Positions 1 through 9,103 of a stretch of 64,000 nt of DNA are shown here, one piece after another (the first letter of the stretch is position 1; every line of letters begins with the position of its first letter). Below the pieces are notes generated by a model. The model was not told the DNA's origin and did not search any database. It worked only from the letters and a program-made list of their open reading frames with translations. Source of the stretch: Streptomyces sp. GQFP (GTDB lineage: Bacteria > Actinomycetota > Actinomycetes > Streptomycetales > Streptomycetaceae); assembly GCF_021545335.1 (NCBI RefSeq), contig NZ_CP089312.1, positions 2,418,001 through 2,482,000 of the forward strand. Direction: 5' to 3'. The translations under genes and the position numbers were made by a program.

Positions 1-613
1 CGGGGTAGCGGGCGCGGAGGGTGAGCAGGGCGCCCTCGGGGGTGCGCACCACGCTGTGGCCGACGCCCAACTCGGCCGGGGCGCCCGGGAGTCGGTGGTC
101 GAGATCGATGTCGAGGGTGAGACCCGGACCGCCGGGGTCGCCGGATCCTCCGCTGACGTACTGGACGATGACGTCGTCCGCTCGGGACACGAAGACCCGG
201 CTGCGCCAGCCCTCGCACCCGGCTTCGACGACCCCGGTGGTGAAGTCGACGGACCGGCGGTAGTCCCGTCGGTCCCCCGCCGGGCCTCCTCCGCGCAGCC
301 GCACCTGGAACGCCGGATGGAAGGGCTGCACCCATTGCAGCTCCCGCCCGTCGGTGAAGCTCTCGGCGGCTGTGGTGTCGCCGGCCAGCAACCGGTCCTG
401 GAGGGCGGCCAGTTGGTCCGCGAGCCGTGGTGGCCGTGCGTGCTCGCTGCCGTTCGGGCGGACGAGGGTGTGGTGCGTGACGATGACCCGGTCGTTGTCC
501 GCGTCTCCGAACACCAGGGCGCCATGGCGGCCGTTGCCGCTCAGGTAGCCGTCCTCCCAGCGGACGGCGGGGAGCGGTTCCCAGGTTCCGTGAACGGGTC
601 CGCCGGCGCTCAT
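1..613 (-). CDS. GH95-type alpha-L-fucosidase, N-terminal part (cut by window edge)
   Basis: I translated the reverse complement from the ATG at 613. About 204 residues are present and the gene continues beyond base 1. Near residues 25-37 it reads LSGNGRHGALVFGD, matching the GNGRxGAxVFG signature at the start of the GH95 N-terminal beta-sandwich. Later it has a DYRRSVDF stretch and an FVSRADDVIVQY stretch, both typical of that domain. GH95 enzymes remove alpha-1,2-fucose, for example from xyloglucan side chains. No signal peptide is visible, so it probably acts in the cytoplasm. Its ATG overlaps the GH42 stop codon as ATGA, so the two genes are translationally coupled. The catalytic residues lie outside the window, so activity cannot be judged here. 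Confidence 0.82.
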   Translation of the reverse strand, partial: MSAGGPVHGTWEPLPAVRWEDGYLSGNGRHGALVFGDADNDRVIVTHHTLVRPNGSEHARPPRLADQLAALQDRLLAGDTTAAESFTDGRELQWVQPFHPAFQVRLRGGGPAGDRRDYRRSVDFTTGVVEAGCEGWRSRVFVSRADDVIVQYVSGGSGDPGGPGLTLDIDLDHRLPGAPAELGVGHSVVRTPEGALLTLRARYP

Positions 614-2574
614 GGCTTCAGCACCGCCACTCCGTACCGGCCGAGCTGGACCGCGTCCGTGACGGTGTCCCCGGTCAGCAAGTCACGGTGGGCACCGGGC
701 ACTTGGACCGTCACCGGGTCGGTGCCGTGGTTGAGGAGGAAGAGCAGTTCGCCGCGCCGGACCGCCTCGACCCCGTCGGGCAGGGCGTCCAGCACCGGCC
801 GGACGCCCGCGCCTGCGCCGATCCGGGCGAGGAGATCCCGGAGCGCTTCGGGCTCGGGGAGCGTGGAGACGTACCAGGCACGCCCCTTGCGCAGCACCGC
901 AGGCAGCCCGTCGAGTTCGCCGCCCTTGTACGGGGTGACCTCGTCGGCGTCGTCGGCCTCCAGCTCCTCGGACCACAACTGGCCCCGGAATCCGTCGACT
1001 TCGATGCTCTCTCCCGCGTCCAGCGGCCACCACTCGTGCAGGGTGCGCAGCCCGAACAGCTCGCGCAGCCGCTCGTCCATGGCCCCGGGGCGCACCCGGT
1101 CGTCCTCGTCTGCGACTCCGGTCAGGAAGCCGCAGACGAGGGTGCCGCCGTCGCGTACGTACGCGACGAGGTTGTCGATCGCGGCATCCGTGAGCAGGTA
1201 CAACTGCGGTACGACGACGAGCCGGTAGGCCGCGAGGTCGTGCTCGGGGTGGGCGAAGTCGGTGGCGAGGTGTGCTTCCCACAGGGCCCGGTGCCAGGCC
1301 CGTACGACCTGCGGGTAGTCCACCTCGGAGGAGAGCCGCCCGTCCTGGGCGCCGCCCCACCAGGCGTGCCAGTCGTGGAGTACGGCGATGTCGTTGGCGG
1401 TATGACTGTCCGTCACCTCACCACCGATGGCGGCGAGTTCGGCGCCGAGCTGCTTGACCTCTTGGAAGGTGCGGCCGTGTTCGCCCGCGTGGCTGACCAT
1501 GCCGGAGTGGAACTTCTCTGCGCCCTGCCTGGATTGGCGCCACTGGAAGTAGCAGACGGCGTCGGCGCCGCGTGCCACGGCCTGGAGCGACCAGAGGCGG
1601 TTGAGGCCGCGCGGCTTGGGGTGGTTCACACCCCGCCAGTTGACCGGACCGGCCGCCTGTTCCATCAGCATCCATGGGCCGCGTGCCTGCGAACGCGTCA
1701 TGTCCTGGACGAGCGCGGCCTCTTGGGCGCCGAGCGGGTCGCGCGGGTCGGGGTAGAGGTCGACGGAGACGAGGTCCTCCTCCTGGACCCAGCGCCAGGC
1801 GTCCTGGCCCGCCCACATCGGCATGAAGTTGGTGGTGACCGGGAGGTGCGGGGTGTGGCGGCGGACGATGTCGCGTTCCGCGAGGTAGCACTCCAGGAGG
1901 GCGTCGGACGTGAAGCGTTTGAAGTCCAGTACCTGGGTGGGGTTCCGCATGTAGTGCGGGAGGCGCGGCGGCAGGATCTCGTCCCAGTCGCCGTACCCCT
2001 GGCTCCAGAAGGCCGTACCCCAGGCCGTGTTGAGGGCGTCCAGGGTCCCGTACTTGTCCTGGAGCCAGTGGCGGAAGGCTGCGGCCGACTCGTCGCCCCA
2101 GTCGTAGGTGCAGTACTCGTTGTTGATGTGCCACATGGTGAGGGCGGGGTGGCCGCCGTAGCGGGCGGCGAGGTCCTCGGTGATGGCGGCGGCGTAGCGG
2201 CGGTAGACGGCGCTGGAGTGCGCGAAGTGCTGGCGCCCGCCCCACCATTCGATCCGGCCGTCCTCGGCGACGGGCAGGGTCTCGGGGTGCAGCCGGCCCA
2301 TCCAGGGCGGCGGCGAGGAGGTGGGCGTGGCGAGGACGACGCCGATGCCGCCCGCGTGCATCAGGTCCATCAGCCGGTCCAGCCAGCCGAACTCCCGTGC
2401 CCCGGGCCTCGGTTCGAGCTTCGCCCAGGAGAAGACGCCGAGGGTGACGGAGTTGACGCCGGCGTCCTTCATCAGCCGGACGTCCTCGGGCCAGGTGTCC
2501 TCGGGCCACTGCTCGGGGTTGTAGTCGCCACCGAAGAGGATCCGCCCCCGGGTGGCGTCGCTGAGGCCGGGCAT
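610..2574 (-). CDS. GH42 beta-galactosidase
   Basis: The 654-aa product begins MPGLSDATRGRILFGGDYNP. The ATG at 2574 shares its A with the TGA of the upstream GH74 gene, which fixes the start; an open frame runs further upstream but only inside that gene. The TIM barrel carries the family acid/base Glu at E153 in HINNEY and the nucleophile E305 in MLMEQAAG. A beta-galactosidase trimerisation domain and a small C-terminal beta domain follow. There is no signal peptide, so it likely removes terminal galactose from imported oligosaccharides in the cytoplasm. It sits between GH74 and GH95 with overlapping codons on both sides, as one translational unit. GH42 enzymes can also act on arabinosides. 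Confidence 0.93.
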   Translation of the reverse strand: MPGLSDATRGRILFGGDYNPEQWPEDTWPEDVRLMKDAGVNSVTLGVFSWAKLEPRPGAREFGWLDRLMDLMHAGGIGVVLATPTSSPPPWMGRLHPETLPVAEDGRIEWWGGRQHFAHSSAVYRRYAAAITEDLAARYGGHPALTMWHINNEYCTYDWGDESAAAFRHWLQDKYGTLDALNTAWGTAFWSQGYGDWDEILPPRLPHYMRNPTQVLDFKRFTSDALLECYLAERDIVRRHTPHLPVTTNFMPMWAGQDAWRWVQEEDLVSVDLYPDPRDPLGAQEAALVQDMTRSQARGPWMLMEQAAGPVNWRGVNHPKPRGLNRLWSLQAVARGADAVCYFQWRQSRQGAEKFHSGMVSHAGEHGRTFQEVKQLGAELAAIGGEVTDSHTANDIAVLHDWHAWWGGAQDGRLSSEVDYPQVVRAWHRALWEAHLATDFAHPEHDLAAYRLVVVPQLYLLTDAAIDNLVAYVRDGGTLVCGFLTGVADEDDRVRPGAMDERLRELFGLRTLHEWWPLDAGESIEVDGFRGQLWSEELEADDADEVTPYKGGELDGLPAVLRKGRAWYVSTLPEPEALRDLLARIGAGAGVRPVLDALPDGVEAVRRGELLFLLNHGTDPVTVQVPGAHRDLLTGDTVTDAVQLGRYGVAVLKP

Positions 2575-4799
2575 CAGACGGGCTCCCCGTACTGGATGCC
2601 CCGCCCGTTGGTGGCGAGGTAGACGCGGCCGTAGACGCGCGGGTCGCCGGTGATCACCTCGCCGGTCCAGCCCCACTGATGGGCGTCGTCGTTGATCCGC
2701 GTCCAGGTCTTCGCCTCGTCGTCGGAGCGGTAGACGGCGGTGATGGCCTCGGTGGAGCCGACCATGTAGATCGCCGGGTAGGCGGCGCCCTCGGCGGCCC
2801 GCCCGAACCCGAGGGTGTACGAGGCCCAGCAGCTGGCGACCTTGGTGAAGGTGACGCCGCCGTCGGTGGACCGGTGGAGCCCGTTCCACTTGACGCTCAG
2901 CCACAGGTCACCGGAGCTGCCCGGCGCCGCGACCAGCTCGAACTGGCTGTCGCCCGAGGGCAGCCCGCCCGCACGGGCAGTGAACGAGAGGCCACTGTCA
3001 GTGCTGGCGTATAGCGTTCCTGTGTCGGTGTCGTACGCGTAGAAGAGCGTCGGGTCGGCCGGGTCGGCGACCGGCGTGGCGCCCTTCGGAATGGAGGAGA
3101 TCTCGGACCAGGTCGTGCCGTTGTCCGTGGAGCGGTGGGCTGGGTACTTCGTGCCGTCCCAGTGCACGAAGGTCCACAGCAGCACGCTGCCGTCGGCGTT
3201 GGTGGCGATCGGCCCCGGTGCGTTCTTGGCGATGTCGGGCTGGGCAGCGAAGGGCGCCCAGCTCCGCCCGCCGTCGTTCGAGAAGGCACCGTTGCCGTTG
3301 TCGCCCCACCCTGCCCGGACGACGTACGACGGCTTGGCCGCGGCCTGGGCGAGTCCCGTCGCCGACCCGAACACGGGGTTCGACGCCATGCCGCGCGACG
3401 GAGACGCCGTGAGCCGCTCGTGGTACATCACGCCGATGTCCCCGAGTCCGCTGAGCAGGTGCGCCTCCCCGACCGGGGGCGAGATCAGCTGGCGCACGGC
3501 CGTCTCCTCCAGGCCACGGATCTGCGGGGCCCAGTGCTTGAGGTCACGGGTGCCGTAGAGGGTCGCGCCGGTCCCGTACACGAGGTGCCGCGAGTCGTAC
3601 GGATCGAGGGCAAGAGCCTGGATCCACCAGCCGAACTTGGGGGCAGTGCCGCCCCACTTGAGGAAAGGAGTCTCGGACACGTCGAACACAGCAGCGTCCT
3701 TGAGGGACGTCCAGTTACGGCCGCCGTCCGTGGAACGGAACAGGGTGTCGATGTCGGCCCAGCGGTTGTTGGTGGAGACGACGACGGTGCCGGCCCGGCA
3801 GGCGTCGACGGCGACTCCGCCATAGGCGAAGGTGTCGGCGGAGCCGTCGGCGGTGGTCCCGCCCGGCTTGACCGGGGTCACGTCCGTCCAGCCGCCGGTC
3901 GTGGTGCGCAGCTTGTGCACGCTGCCGTCGGACTGGCCGTTGGGCCCGGGCGCGTTGCCGTACGTCACGTACAGGTCGCGGGTGTGCCGGTCGTAGGCGG
4001 CGCGGATCGGCACCTTGGCGGAGGTGGCGCCGACGGGCTGGCCGGGCACGGCTTCCCAGGTCGTGCCGTCGGTGGTGCGGTACAGGTTGGCCGTACCGGC
4101 GGTCCCGTTGCCGTCGCCGTCGCCCCACCCGGCGTAGACGGCACGACCGACGGCGACCAGGAAGGTGACGCCCTGGCCGCCGGCGCTCGGAGCGGCCGGG
4201 AAGGCACTGTCGGCTGCCCAAGTAGCGCCCCGATCCGTCGACTTGAGCAGCCCGTCGTGCCGGGTGCCCAGCCACAATGTGTCGCTGTCCCGCGGATCGA
4301 CGAGCAGCCGCTCACCGGCCCCCCGCCCGTCCTCATTGGCCCCGAGCTTCACACCCAGATCGGTACGCGCCCAGGTCGCTCCCCGGTCCTCGGACCGCAG
4401 AACAGCCCCGTTCCCGGCCCAGGACTGGGCATAGGCACCGAGGGAGAGGTACACCCGGTCGGGGTGCGCCGGATCGACGGCGATGGCCTCCACCCCGAGC
4501 AGATTCCAGTCGTCCCACCCGAGGTGATCGGTGAGCGGGGTCCAACGGGCGGCCCGCTCGTCCCACCGATAGGCCCCGCCGATGTCGGTACGGGCGTAGG
4601 CGAGACCGCGGACGGAGGGGTGGAAGAGCACCCCGGTGACAAATCCGGTACCCCCGATGACGGCGGTACGCCACCGGTAGGCGGGGGCGGCTGTCGCTGC
4701 GTGGGCCCCCGTACCGGACAGCGGCACAGCGGAGAGCGCACCAACGGCAGCGGCCCCGGCAAGAACAACACGTCTACTCGGACGAGACGACGAAGACAT
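2574..4799 (-). CDS. Secreted GH74 xyloglucanase-like protein
   Basis: The 741-aa protein starts with a Tat-type signal (SRRVVLAGAAA, then an AHA cleavage region near residue 34). The mature part opens WRTAVIGGTGFVTGVLFHP and contains ARTDIGGAYRW. The Asp at about residue 72 matches the conserved N-terminal catalytic Asp of GH74. Many BNR-like S-x-D-x-G-x-x-W repeats follow (for example RSEDRGATW, KSTDRGATW, RSTDGGRNW), forming the two seven-bladed propellers. No carbohydrate-binding module is attached. GH74 enzymes cut the glucan backbone of xyloglucan outside the cell. It is first in the GH74-GH42-GH95 run. A terminator-like repeat at 4837-4875 separates it from the ABC permease genes, so it may have its own promoter or rely on read-through. 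Confidence 0.93.
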   Translation of the reverse strand: MSSSSRPSRRVVLAGAAAVGALSAVPLSGTGAHAATAAPAYRWRTAVIGGTGFVTGVLFHPSVRGLAYARTDIGGAYRWDERAARWTPLTDHLGWDDWNLLGVEAIAVDPAHPDRVYLSLGAYAQSWAGNGAVLRSEDRGATWARTDLGVKLGANEDGRGAGERLLVDPRDSDTLWLGTRHDGLLKSTDRGATWAADSAFPAAPSAGGQGVTFLVAVGRAVYAGWGDGDGNGTAGTANLYRTTDGTTWEAVPGQPVGATSAKVPIRAAYDRHTRDLYVTYGNAPGPNGQSDGSVHKLRTTTGGWTDVTPVKPGGTTADGSADTFAYGGVAVDACRAGTVVVSTNNRWADIDTLFRSTDGGRNWTSLKDAAVFDVSETPFLKWGGTAPKFGWWIQALALDPYDSRHLVYGTGATLYGTRDLKHWAPQIRGLEETAVRQLISPPVGEAHLLSGLGDIGVMYHERLTASPSRGMASNPVFGSATGLAQAAAKPSYVVRAGWGDNGNGAFSNDGGRSWAPFAAQPDIAKNAPGPIATNADGSVLLWTFVHWDGTKYPAHRSTDNGTTWSEISSIPKGATPVADPADPTLFYAYDTDTGTLYASTDSGLSFTARAGGLPSGDSQFELVAAPGSSGDLWLSVKWNGLHRSTDGGVTFTKVASCWASYTLGFGRAAEGAAYPAIYMVGSTEAITAVYRSDDEAKTWTRINDDAHQWGWTGEVITGDPRVYGRVYLATNGRGIQYGEPV

Positions 4800-4836
4800 G
4801 ACTTACCTCGATCTGAAAAGAGAGGGGGAGGAAAAC

Positions 4837-4875
4837 GCGCCCGATAGGGGCGCGGGGAACTGCGCGACAAGCCAC
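4837..4875 (-). terminator. Dispersed hairpin repeat, family A copy 1 (probable terminator)
   Basis: This is one of four near-identical copies. On the minus strand it reads GTCGCGCAGTTCCCC followed by a GCGCCCC-TAT-GGGGCGC type hairpin (here with one G in the arm changed) and then TTTTCC. It begins 66 bases after the stop codon of the minus-strand permease gene, so it most likely ends that transcript. Confidence 0.7.
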
Positions 4876-4941
4876 AACGCACCCGCAGCCACCACAGGAC
4901 CGCAAGAGGCACCCCAAGCCGTGAAAAAGAGAAACCGACCG

Positions 4942-5913
4942 TCACCCCTTGACCGCGCCGGTCAACATGCCCTTCTTGAAGTGCCGCTGAACGAAGGGCG
5001 AGAGAATCGCCACCGGCACCAGTGCCAGCACCATCACGGCCATCTGAACGGCCAGCGGCGACAGCTGCCCCGTGTTGATCTGGGTGGCCAGACCGACTGG
5101 CCGTTCCTGCTTCTGGACCAGCTGGATCATGACGTTCTGCAACGGCATCATGTCCTGGTCGGACAGATAGATCGACGCGTTGAACCAGGCGCTCCAGTAT
5201 CCGACCGCGTAGAAGAGCGCGATCACCGCGAGGACCGCCCGCGACAAGGGCATCACGATCTTCCAGAGGATCCGCCAGTCCCCGGCCCCGTCGATGCGGG
5301 CGCTGTCGATGAGTTCCGGCGAGATGCCCATGAAGAACGCGCGCAGGACCAGGATGTTGAAGACGCTCACCGCACTCGGCAGAATCAGCGCGAGGTAGCT
5401 GTCGGTCAGCCCGAGGCCCTGCACCAGCAGATACGTCGGGATGAGACCGGCACCGAAGAACATGGTGGCGAGCAACAGCATCAGGAACCAACGGTGCCCG
5501 AGGGACCCGGTGCGCGAGAGGCCGTACGCGGACAGGACGGACACCGTCATGCTGAACAGCGTGCCGATCAGGGTCACGCCCACGCTGACCAGGGCGGCGC
5601 GCTGGACCTGGCCGCCACTGAGAAGTTCCTGGTAGGCGATGAAGGTGATGTCCTTGGGGATCACCACCAGGCCGCCGGTCGCGTCGATCGTCTTCTTCGA
5701 CGAGAGGCTGGTGACGATGACGATCCACAGCGGGAAGAGGATCGCGAAGCACGCCAGGGTGAGGACGATCCCCTTGCCCGCGAGGCCCGCCTTGGAGGGT
5801 TCCTCCTCCCAGGCCGGCCGCGTCGGGGCCGCCCACGGACTCGGCCTGGACGCGGCCCGGTCGGGCACCGCGGACTTGTCGGGCTTGTAGCTCTGTTCGG
5901 TGAAGGTGCTCAC
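4942..5913 (-). CDS. Oligosaccharide ABC transporter permease, LplC/CUT1 type
   Basis: The 323-aa protein starts at GTG 5913, which overlaps the TGA of the upstream permease as GTGA. After a hydrophilic N-terminus of about 45 residues there are six membrane segments. The cytoplasmic EAA loop (SARIDGAGDWRILWKIVMPL) would contact the ATPase. The C-terminus ends HFKKGMLTGAVKG, the usual ending for the LplC/YtcP subgroup. It pairs with the permease at 5910-6956 and the binding protein at 6983-8668. No dedicated ATPase gene is present; CUT1 importers in Streptomyces commonly borrow the shared ATPase MsiK, so that is the likely energiser. Confidence 0.92.
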   Translation of the reverse strand: MSTFTEQSYKPDKSAVPDRAASRPSPWAAPTRPAWEEEPSKAGLAGKGIVLTLACFAILFPLWIVIVTSLSSKKTIDATGGLVVIPKDITFIAYQELLSGGQVQRAALVSVGVTLIGTLFSMTVSVLSAYGLSRTGSLGHRWFLMLLLATMFFGAGLIPTYLLVQGLGLTDSYLALILPSAVSVFNILVLRAFFMGISPELIDSARIDGAGDWRILWKIVMPLSRAVLAVIALFYAVGYWSAWFNASIYLSDQDMMPLQNVMIQLVQKQERPVGLATQINTGQLSPLAVQMAVMVLALVPVAILSPFVQRHFKKGMLTGAVKG

Positions 5914-6956
5914 TTCTTGTACACCCCCTGCTCGCCCATGAGATGGGCGACCTTGTTCGCGGTCAGCACGAGGGCCAGACCCACCACACCCTTGATCAGG
6001 CCGGCAGCCGCTGCGTAGCTGAAGTCCTGGTTTCGGATGCCGTTCCACCACACGTAGGTGTCGAGAACCTCGGAGGCGCCTGGCCCCACCGAGTCGCGTT
6101 GGAGCAGCAGTTGCTCGAAGCCGACCGTCAGCGCGTCGCCGACACGGAGCACCAGCAGCAGGGCGATCACCGGACGCAGCGCAGGAAGCGTGATGTGCCA
6201 CATGCGGCGCCAGCGTCCCGCACCGTCCATCGCGGCGGCCTCGTACAGGTCGTTGGAGACGGCGGAGAGCGCGGCGAGGAAAACGATGATCCCCCAGCCC
6301 GCGTCCTTCCAGACACCCTCGGCGGTCACCAGGAATTTGAAGATTCCCGGGTCGGTCATGAGGTCGAAGCCCTCGTACCCGTGCTGGCGCAGGGTCTGGG
6401 CGATGATGCCGGCACCGCCGAAGATCTGCTGGAAGACGGTGACGACCAGCACCCACGAGAAGAAGTGGGGCAGGTACATGATCGCCTGGGCGACCGCCCG
6501 CACCCGGGGCCTGATCACACTGTTGATGACCAGCGCGAGCAGGATCGGGATGGGGAAGAACAGCACGAGTTGGAGGGAGAACAGCACGAAGGTGTTCTGC
6601 AGCGCGTGCCAGAAGCCGGAGTCCTGGAATATTCGCTCGAACTGCTCGAAACCGACCCAAGGGCTCTCGAACATCGCGACGAAACCGTTGTCGCTGAGAT
6701 ATGGGTCGTAGTCCTGGAACGCGACCACATTGCCGAAGATCGGTACGTAGTTGAAGACCAGGAGCAGCAGGATCGCCGGCAGGGTCATCAGGATCAGTGT
6801 GCGGTCGCGTCTGAATCTGAGCCGGAGACTCAGCTTTCCCTGGCGCCGCATGCTCCGGTGTCCGACGGCGCCGTCGGACACCGGAGCATGCGCGTCGGCC
6901 TTCTCGTCGGTCTTCTTCGCCTCGGCCCTGCTCCGAGGCACCGTGCTGTGGGACAC
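5910..6956 (-). CDS. Oligosaccharide ABC transporter permease, LplB/CUT1 type
   Basis: The 348-aa protein starts at GTG 6956, preceded by AAGGAG at a six-base spacing. The longer open frame upstream runs into the binding-protein gene and is rejected. A charged N-terminus of about 50 residues precedes six membrane segments. The EAA loop is EAAAMDGAGRWRRMWHITLP. Codons about 22-36 are made by a 46-bp perfect palindrome, described separately. It works with the LplC-type partner as a heterodimeric channel for oligosaccharides. Confidence 0.92.
   Translation of the reverse strand: MSHSTVPRSRAEAKKTDEKADAHAPVSDGAVGHRSMRRQGKLSLRLRFRRDRTLILMTLPAILLLLVFNYVPIFGNVVAFQDYDPYLSDNGFVAMFESPWVGFEQFERIFQDSGFWHALQNTFVLFSLQLVLFFPIPILLALVINSVIRPRVRAVAQAIMYLPHFFSWVLVVTVFQQIFGGAGIIAQTLRQHGYEGFDLMTDPGIFKFLVTAEGVWKDAGWGIIVFLAALSAVSNDLYEAAAMDGAGRWRRMWHITLPALRPVIALLLVLRVGDALTVGFEQLLLQRDSVGPGASEVLDTYVWWNGIRNQDFSYAAAAGLIKGVVGLALVLTANKVAHLMGEQGVYKK
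6847..6892. repeat. 46-bp perfect palindrome inside the permease coding region
   Basis: The arms 6847-6869 and 6870-6892 are exact reverse complements with no loop base, centred between 6869 and 6870. The palindrome lies 64 to 109 bases into the permease gene and encodes residues around HAPVSDGAVGHRSMR. The mRNA could fold a very stable hairpin shortly after the start codon. Confidence 0.95.
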
Positions 6957-6982
6957 GGCGTTCTCCTTGCCTCGCCCCTGGG

Positions 6983-8668
6983 TCAGTTGGCCGCGGAGCC
7001 GTTGTCGTCGAGCAGCTTCTTGTACCAGTCGCGCAGCCCGTCGCCGCCCTTGGACTTCCAGTCGGACACTGCCTGCTGTACGTCGCTGATCTTCTTGCGG
7101 CCGCGGACGACGTCGTCCTCCAACTGCTCGAAGTCGTTGGCGAGGTTGGTGTAGCGGTTGGGCTCGGTGATGGTCAGACCGTAGAAGGAGGACTTCTTGG
7201 TGAAGGCGCCCATGCGCTGCTGCCACTCGACCTGGAGCTTGGCGATCTCGGGAAGGTCGGGATGGGCGAGGTAGGAGGCCGGGTCGCCGGTGTAGTCGTA
7301 TGCGCCGAAGACCTCGTTGTTGCCCTTGGTGGTCTTGACGGGCATACCGTCCTTCAGCGTGTAGTCGGTGCCCTCGACGCCGTAGACGGTGAGCATGTAC
7401 TCCTTGGTGCCGTACGGCGAGGCGCAGTAGTCGGCGAGTGCCAGGAAGTCCTTGATCTGCTGCTTCGACGCCTTCTTGCTGACGAAGGTGAAGATGCCCG
7501 CGGGCTGCGTCGCCCACAGCGTGGGGTCGCCGCCGTCGGGGCCGAAGATGTCGAACGCGCCCATCTCGAAGCCGGTCTTCTGGATCTTCTGTTCGGCCGT
7601 CGAGGCGTACCAGTAGGAGATGTCACCGTTGAAGACCAGAGACTGGCCGGCGGTGAAACGGTTGGACGCATCGCCCTTGACGGCCTTGGCGTCAGGGTGG
7701 ACCACGTCGGCCTCGTAGAGCTTGCGCATCCATTCCAGGGCTTCGAGGTACTCGTCGGTCTCGATCCGGTTGACGAGCTTGCCGTCCCTGAGGTCCCACC
7801 ACAGCGCCTTGTCGCTGCCGTTGAGGACGCCGTAGATGTTGAAGGCGGTCCACTTGAGGTCGTCGCAGGCCCACACCTTGCCCTTGGCGTCGGTGGCCTC
7901 CTTCGCCCAGGCGAGGAACTCGTCGGGCGTCTTGGGGAGTTCGTAGCCCTTCGCCGCGAAGATGTCCTTGCGGTAGAAGGGCACGATGTTCGTGACGTAG
8001 GAGGCCGGCATCGGGATGGCGCGCAACTGGCCGCCGAAGATGGAGCGTTGCCAGGCATCCGTCGGTACGGCCGCGAGGTTCGGGTACGCCTTGACCTTGT
8101 CGCCGGACAAGTAGGGGCCGAGGTCTGCGAACTTGGCGTTGATGGCGCTCGGTATCTTGCCGTTCAGGTTCCAGCCCGGGACAACCACCACGTCGGGAAT
8201 CTCGCTGGAGGCGAGGACGGCCCCCAGCTTCTCGTCGTAGGTGTTGCCGTCCTGGTTCTGCCAGGTGACCTTGACACCGATGGCGTCGTTCATGGCCGTG
8301 TAGTACGGGTTGTCGTTGGACGGCGGGCTGCCCCACATCGGCGCCATGATCTTCAGCGAGCCGCCGCTGCCGAGCTTCTTCGGCACCGCGGTCTTCAGGG
8401 CGTTCAGGTCGATCGCCTTGGTGAAACCGGCCGATGAGCCGTTCTTCGAGGGAAGGTCCGGCACGACGACGCTCGACGCCACGAACGCGGGGAGGATCTT
8501 CTCGGCGGCCTTCCCGGAGGTCGTGCCCTCCTTGTTCCTCTCCTGCGAGCCACCGCAGGCGGCGAGCAGCGGCATCCCGCCCGCCACCGCGGCGGCGGCG
8601 ACCGCCGTGGAGGCGAGGAAGCTTCTCCGGCTCGGTGCGGAGGAGGCGGAGGAGGCATTCGGCGTCAT
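6983..8668 (-). CDS. ABC transporter substrate-binding lipoprotein, oligosaccharide (CUT1) type
   Basis: The 561-aa protein starts with a twin-arginine signal (PSRRSFLAST) and has a lipobox LLAAC at about residue 38, so it should be exported by Tat and lipid-anchored. The length and the tryptophan- and tyrosine-rich pocket regions fit the long LplA-type binding proteins that travel with LplB/LplC permeases. It is the first gene of the minus-strand unit. A probable promoter (TTGTGC, 17 bases, TAACCT) and a LacI-type palindrome lie upstream at 8848-8900. The ligand is inferred from neighbours to be xyloglucan oligosaccharides; the sequence alone does not prove this. Confidence 0.88.
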   Translation of the reverse strand: MTPNASSASSAPSRRSFLASTAVAAAAVAGGMPLLAACGGSQERNKEGTTSGKAAEKILPAFVASSVVVPDLPSKNGSSAGFTKAIDLNALKTAVPKKLGSGGSLKIMAPMWGSPPSNDNPYYTAMNDAIGVKVTWQNQDGNTYDEKLGAVLASSEIPDVVVVPGWNLNGKIPSAINAKFADLGPYLSGDKVKAYPNLAAVPTDAWQRSIFGGQLRAIPMPASYVTNIVPFYRKDIFAAKGYELPKTPDEFLAWAKEATDAKGKVWACDDLKWTAFNIYGVLNGSDKALWWDLRDGKLVNRIETDEYLEALEWMRKLYEADVVHPDAKAVKGDASNRFTAGQSLVFNGDISYWYASTAEQKIQKTGFEMGAFDIFGPDGGDPTLWATQPAGIFTFVSKKASKQQIKDFLALADYCASPYGTKEYMLTVYGVEGTDYTLKDGMPVKTTKGNNEVFGAYDYTGDPASYLAHPDLPEIAKLQVEWQQRMGAFTKKSSFYGLTITEPNRYTNLANDFEQLEDDVVRGRKKISDVQQAVSDWKSKGGDGLRDWYKKLLDDNGSAAN

Positions 8669-8847
8669 TGCGTCAACCCTTCATGGCGCACCAGGACACC
8701 CGGCGGTGGAGCCGTCGGCTGCGGTGTCTTGTGTGTTACTGGCGTGACTCTCGTGACTGGTCGGGGCGAGGGAGTCCTCGGATGACTGCGGAGGACCGCT
8801 CTTCCCGGGTGGCGTTCCAGGAGGTGCTCCCGGTGGCTCCCAGTTAG

Positions 8848-8861
8848 TCGAAGCGCTTCGA
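8848..8861. promoter_or_regulatory. LacI-type operator, copy 1
   Basis: This is the perfect 14-bp palindrome TCGAAGCGCTTCGA. It sits just downstream of the proposed minus-strand -10 box, where a bound repressor would block transcription of the ABC importer. An identical copy is at 9054-9067. Confidence 0.75.
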
Positions 8862-8871
8862 TGTTGCTGCG

Positions 8872-8900
8872 AGGTTAAGTGAACACCTGAGGGTGCACAA
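8872..8900 (-). promoter_or_regulatory. Possible promoter for the ABC importer operon
   Basis: Read on the minus strand: TTGTGC (8900-8895), a 17-base spacer, TAACCT (8877-8872). The predicted start would be within a few bases of the operator at 8848-8861. It is a moderate match to the vegetative consensus. Confidence 0.45.
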
Positions 8901-9024
8901 GGGTCGGCTCCAAGATTCCTCCGAGGTGTGACGCCCTGCCAGGCGGCCCGAACCGCCCCCGTATGCCGCTTGACATCGTGGGTGACATCACGGGCGGGAA
9001 ACGGATTTGTTGCACCTGGGTCTC

Positions 9025-9067
9025 TTGACACCCACCCCCACGTCGAATGAGCATCGAAGCGCTTCGA
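9025..9067 (+). promoter_or_regulatory. GH3 promoter with LacI-type operator, copy 2
   Basis: TTGACA lies at 9025-9030. A weak -10 would fall at about 9048-9053. The operator TCGAAGCGCTTCGA occupies 9054-9067, at the expected start of transcription and 36 bases before the GTG start codon. The rest of the 435-bp intergenic stretch 8669-9103 shows no gene. Confidence 0.6.
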
Positions 9068-9103
9068 ATGTGCCTCGCCGCCAGATCGCAAAGGGAACCC
9101 CAC

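Noticed and set aside
688..2622. 644-aa open frame on the plus strand
   Set aside because: Antisense to the clear GH42 gene; composition without known motifs.
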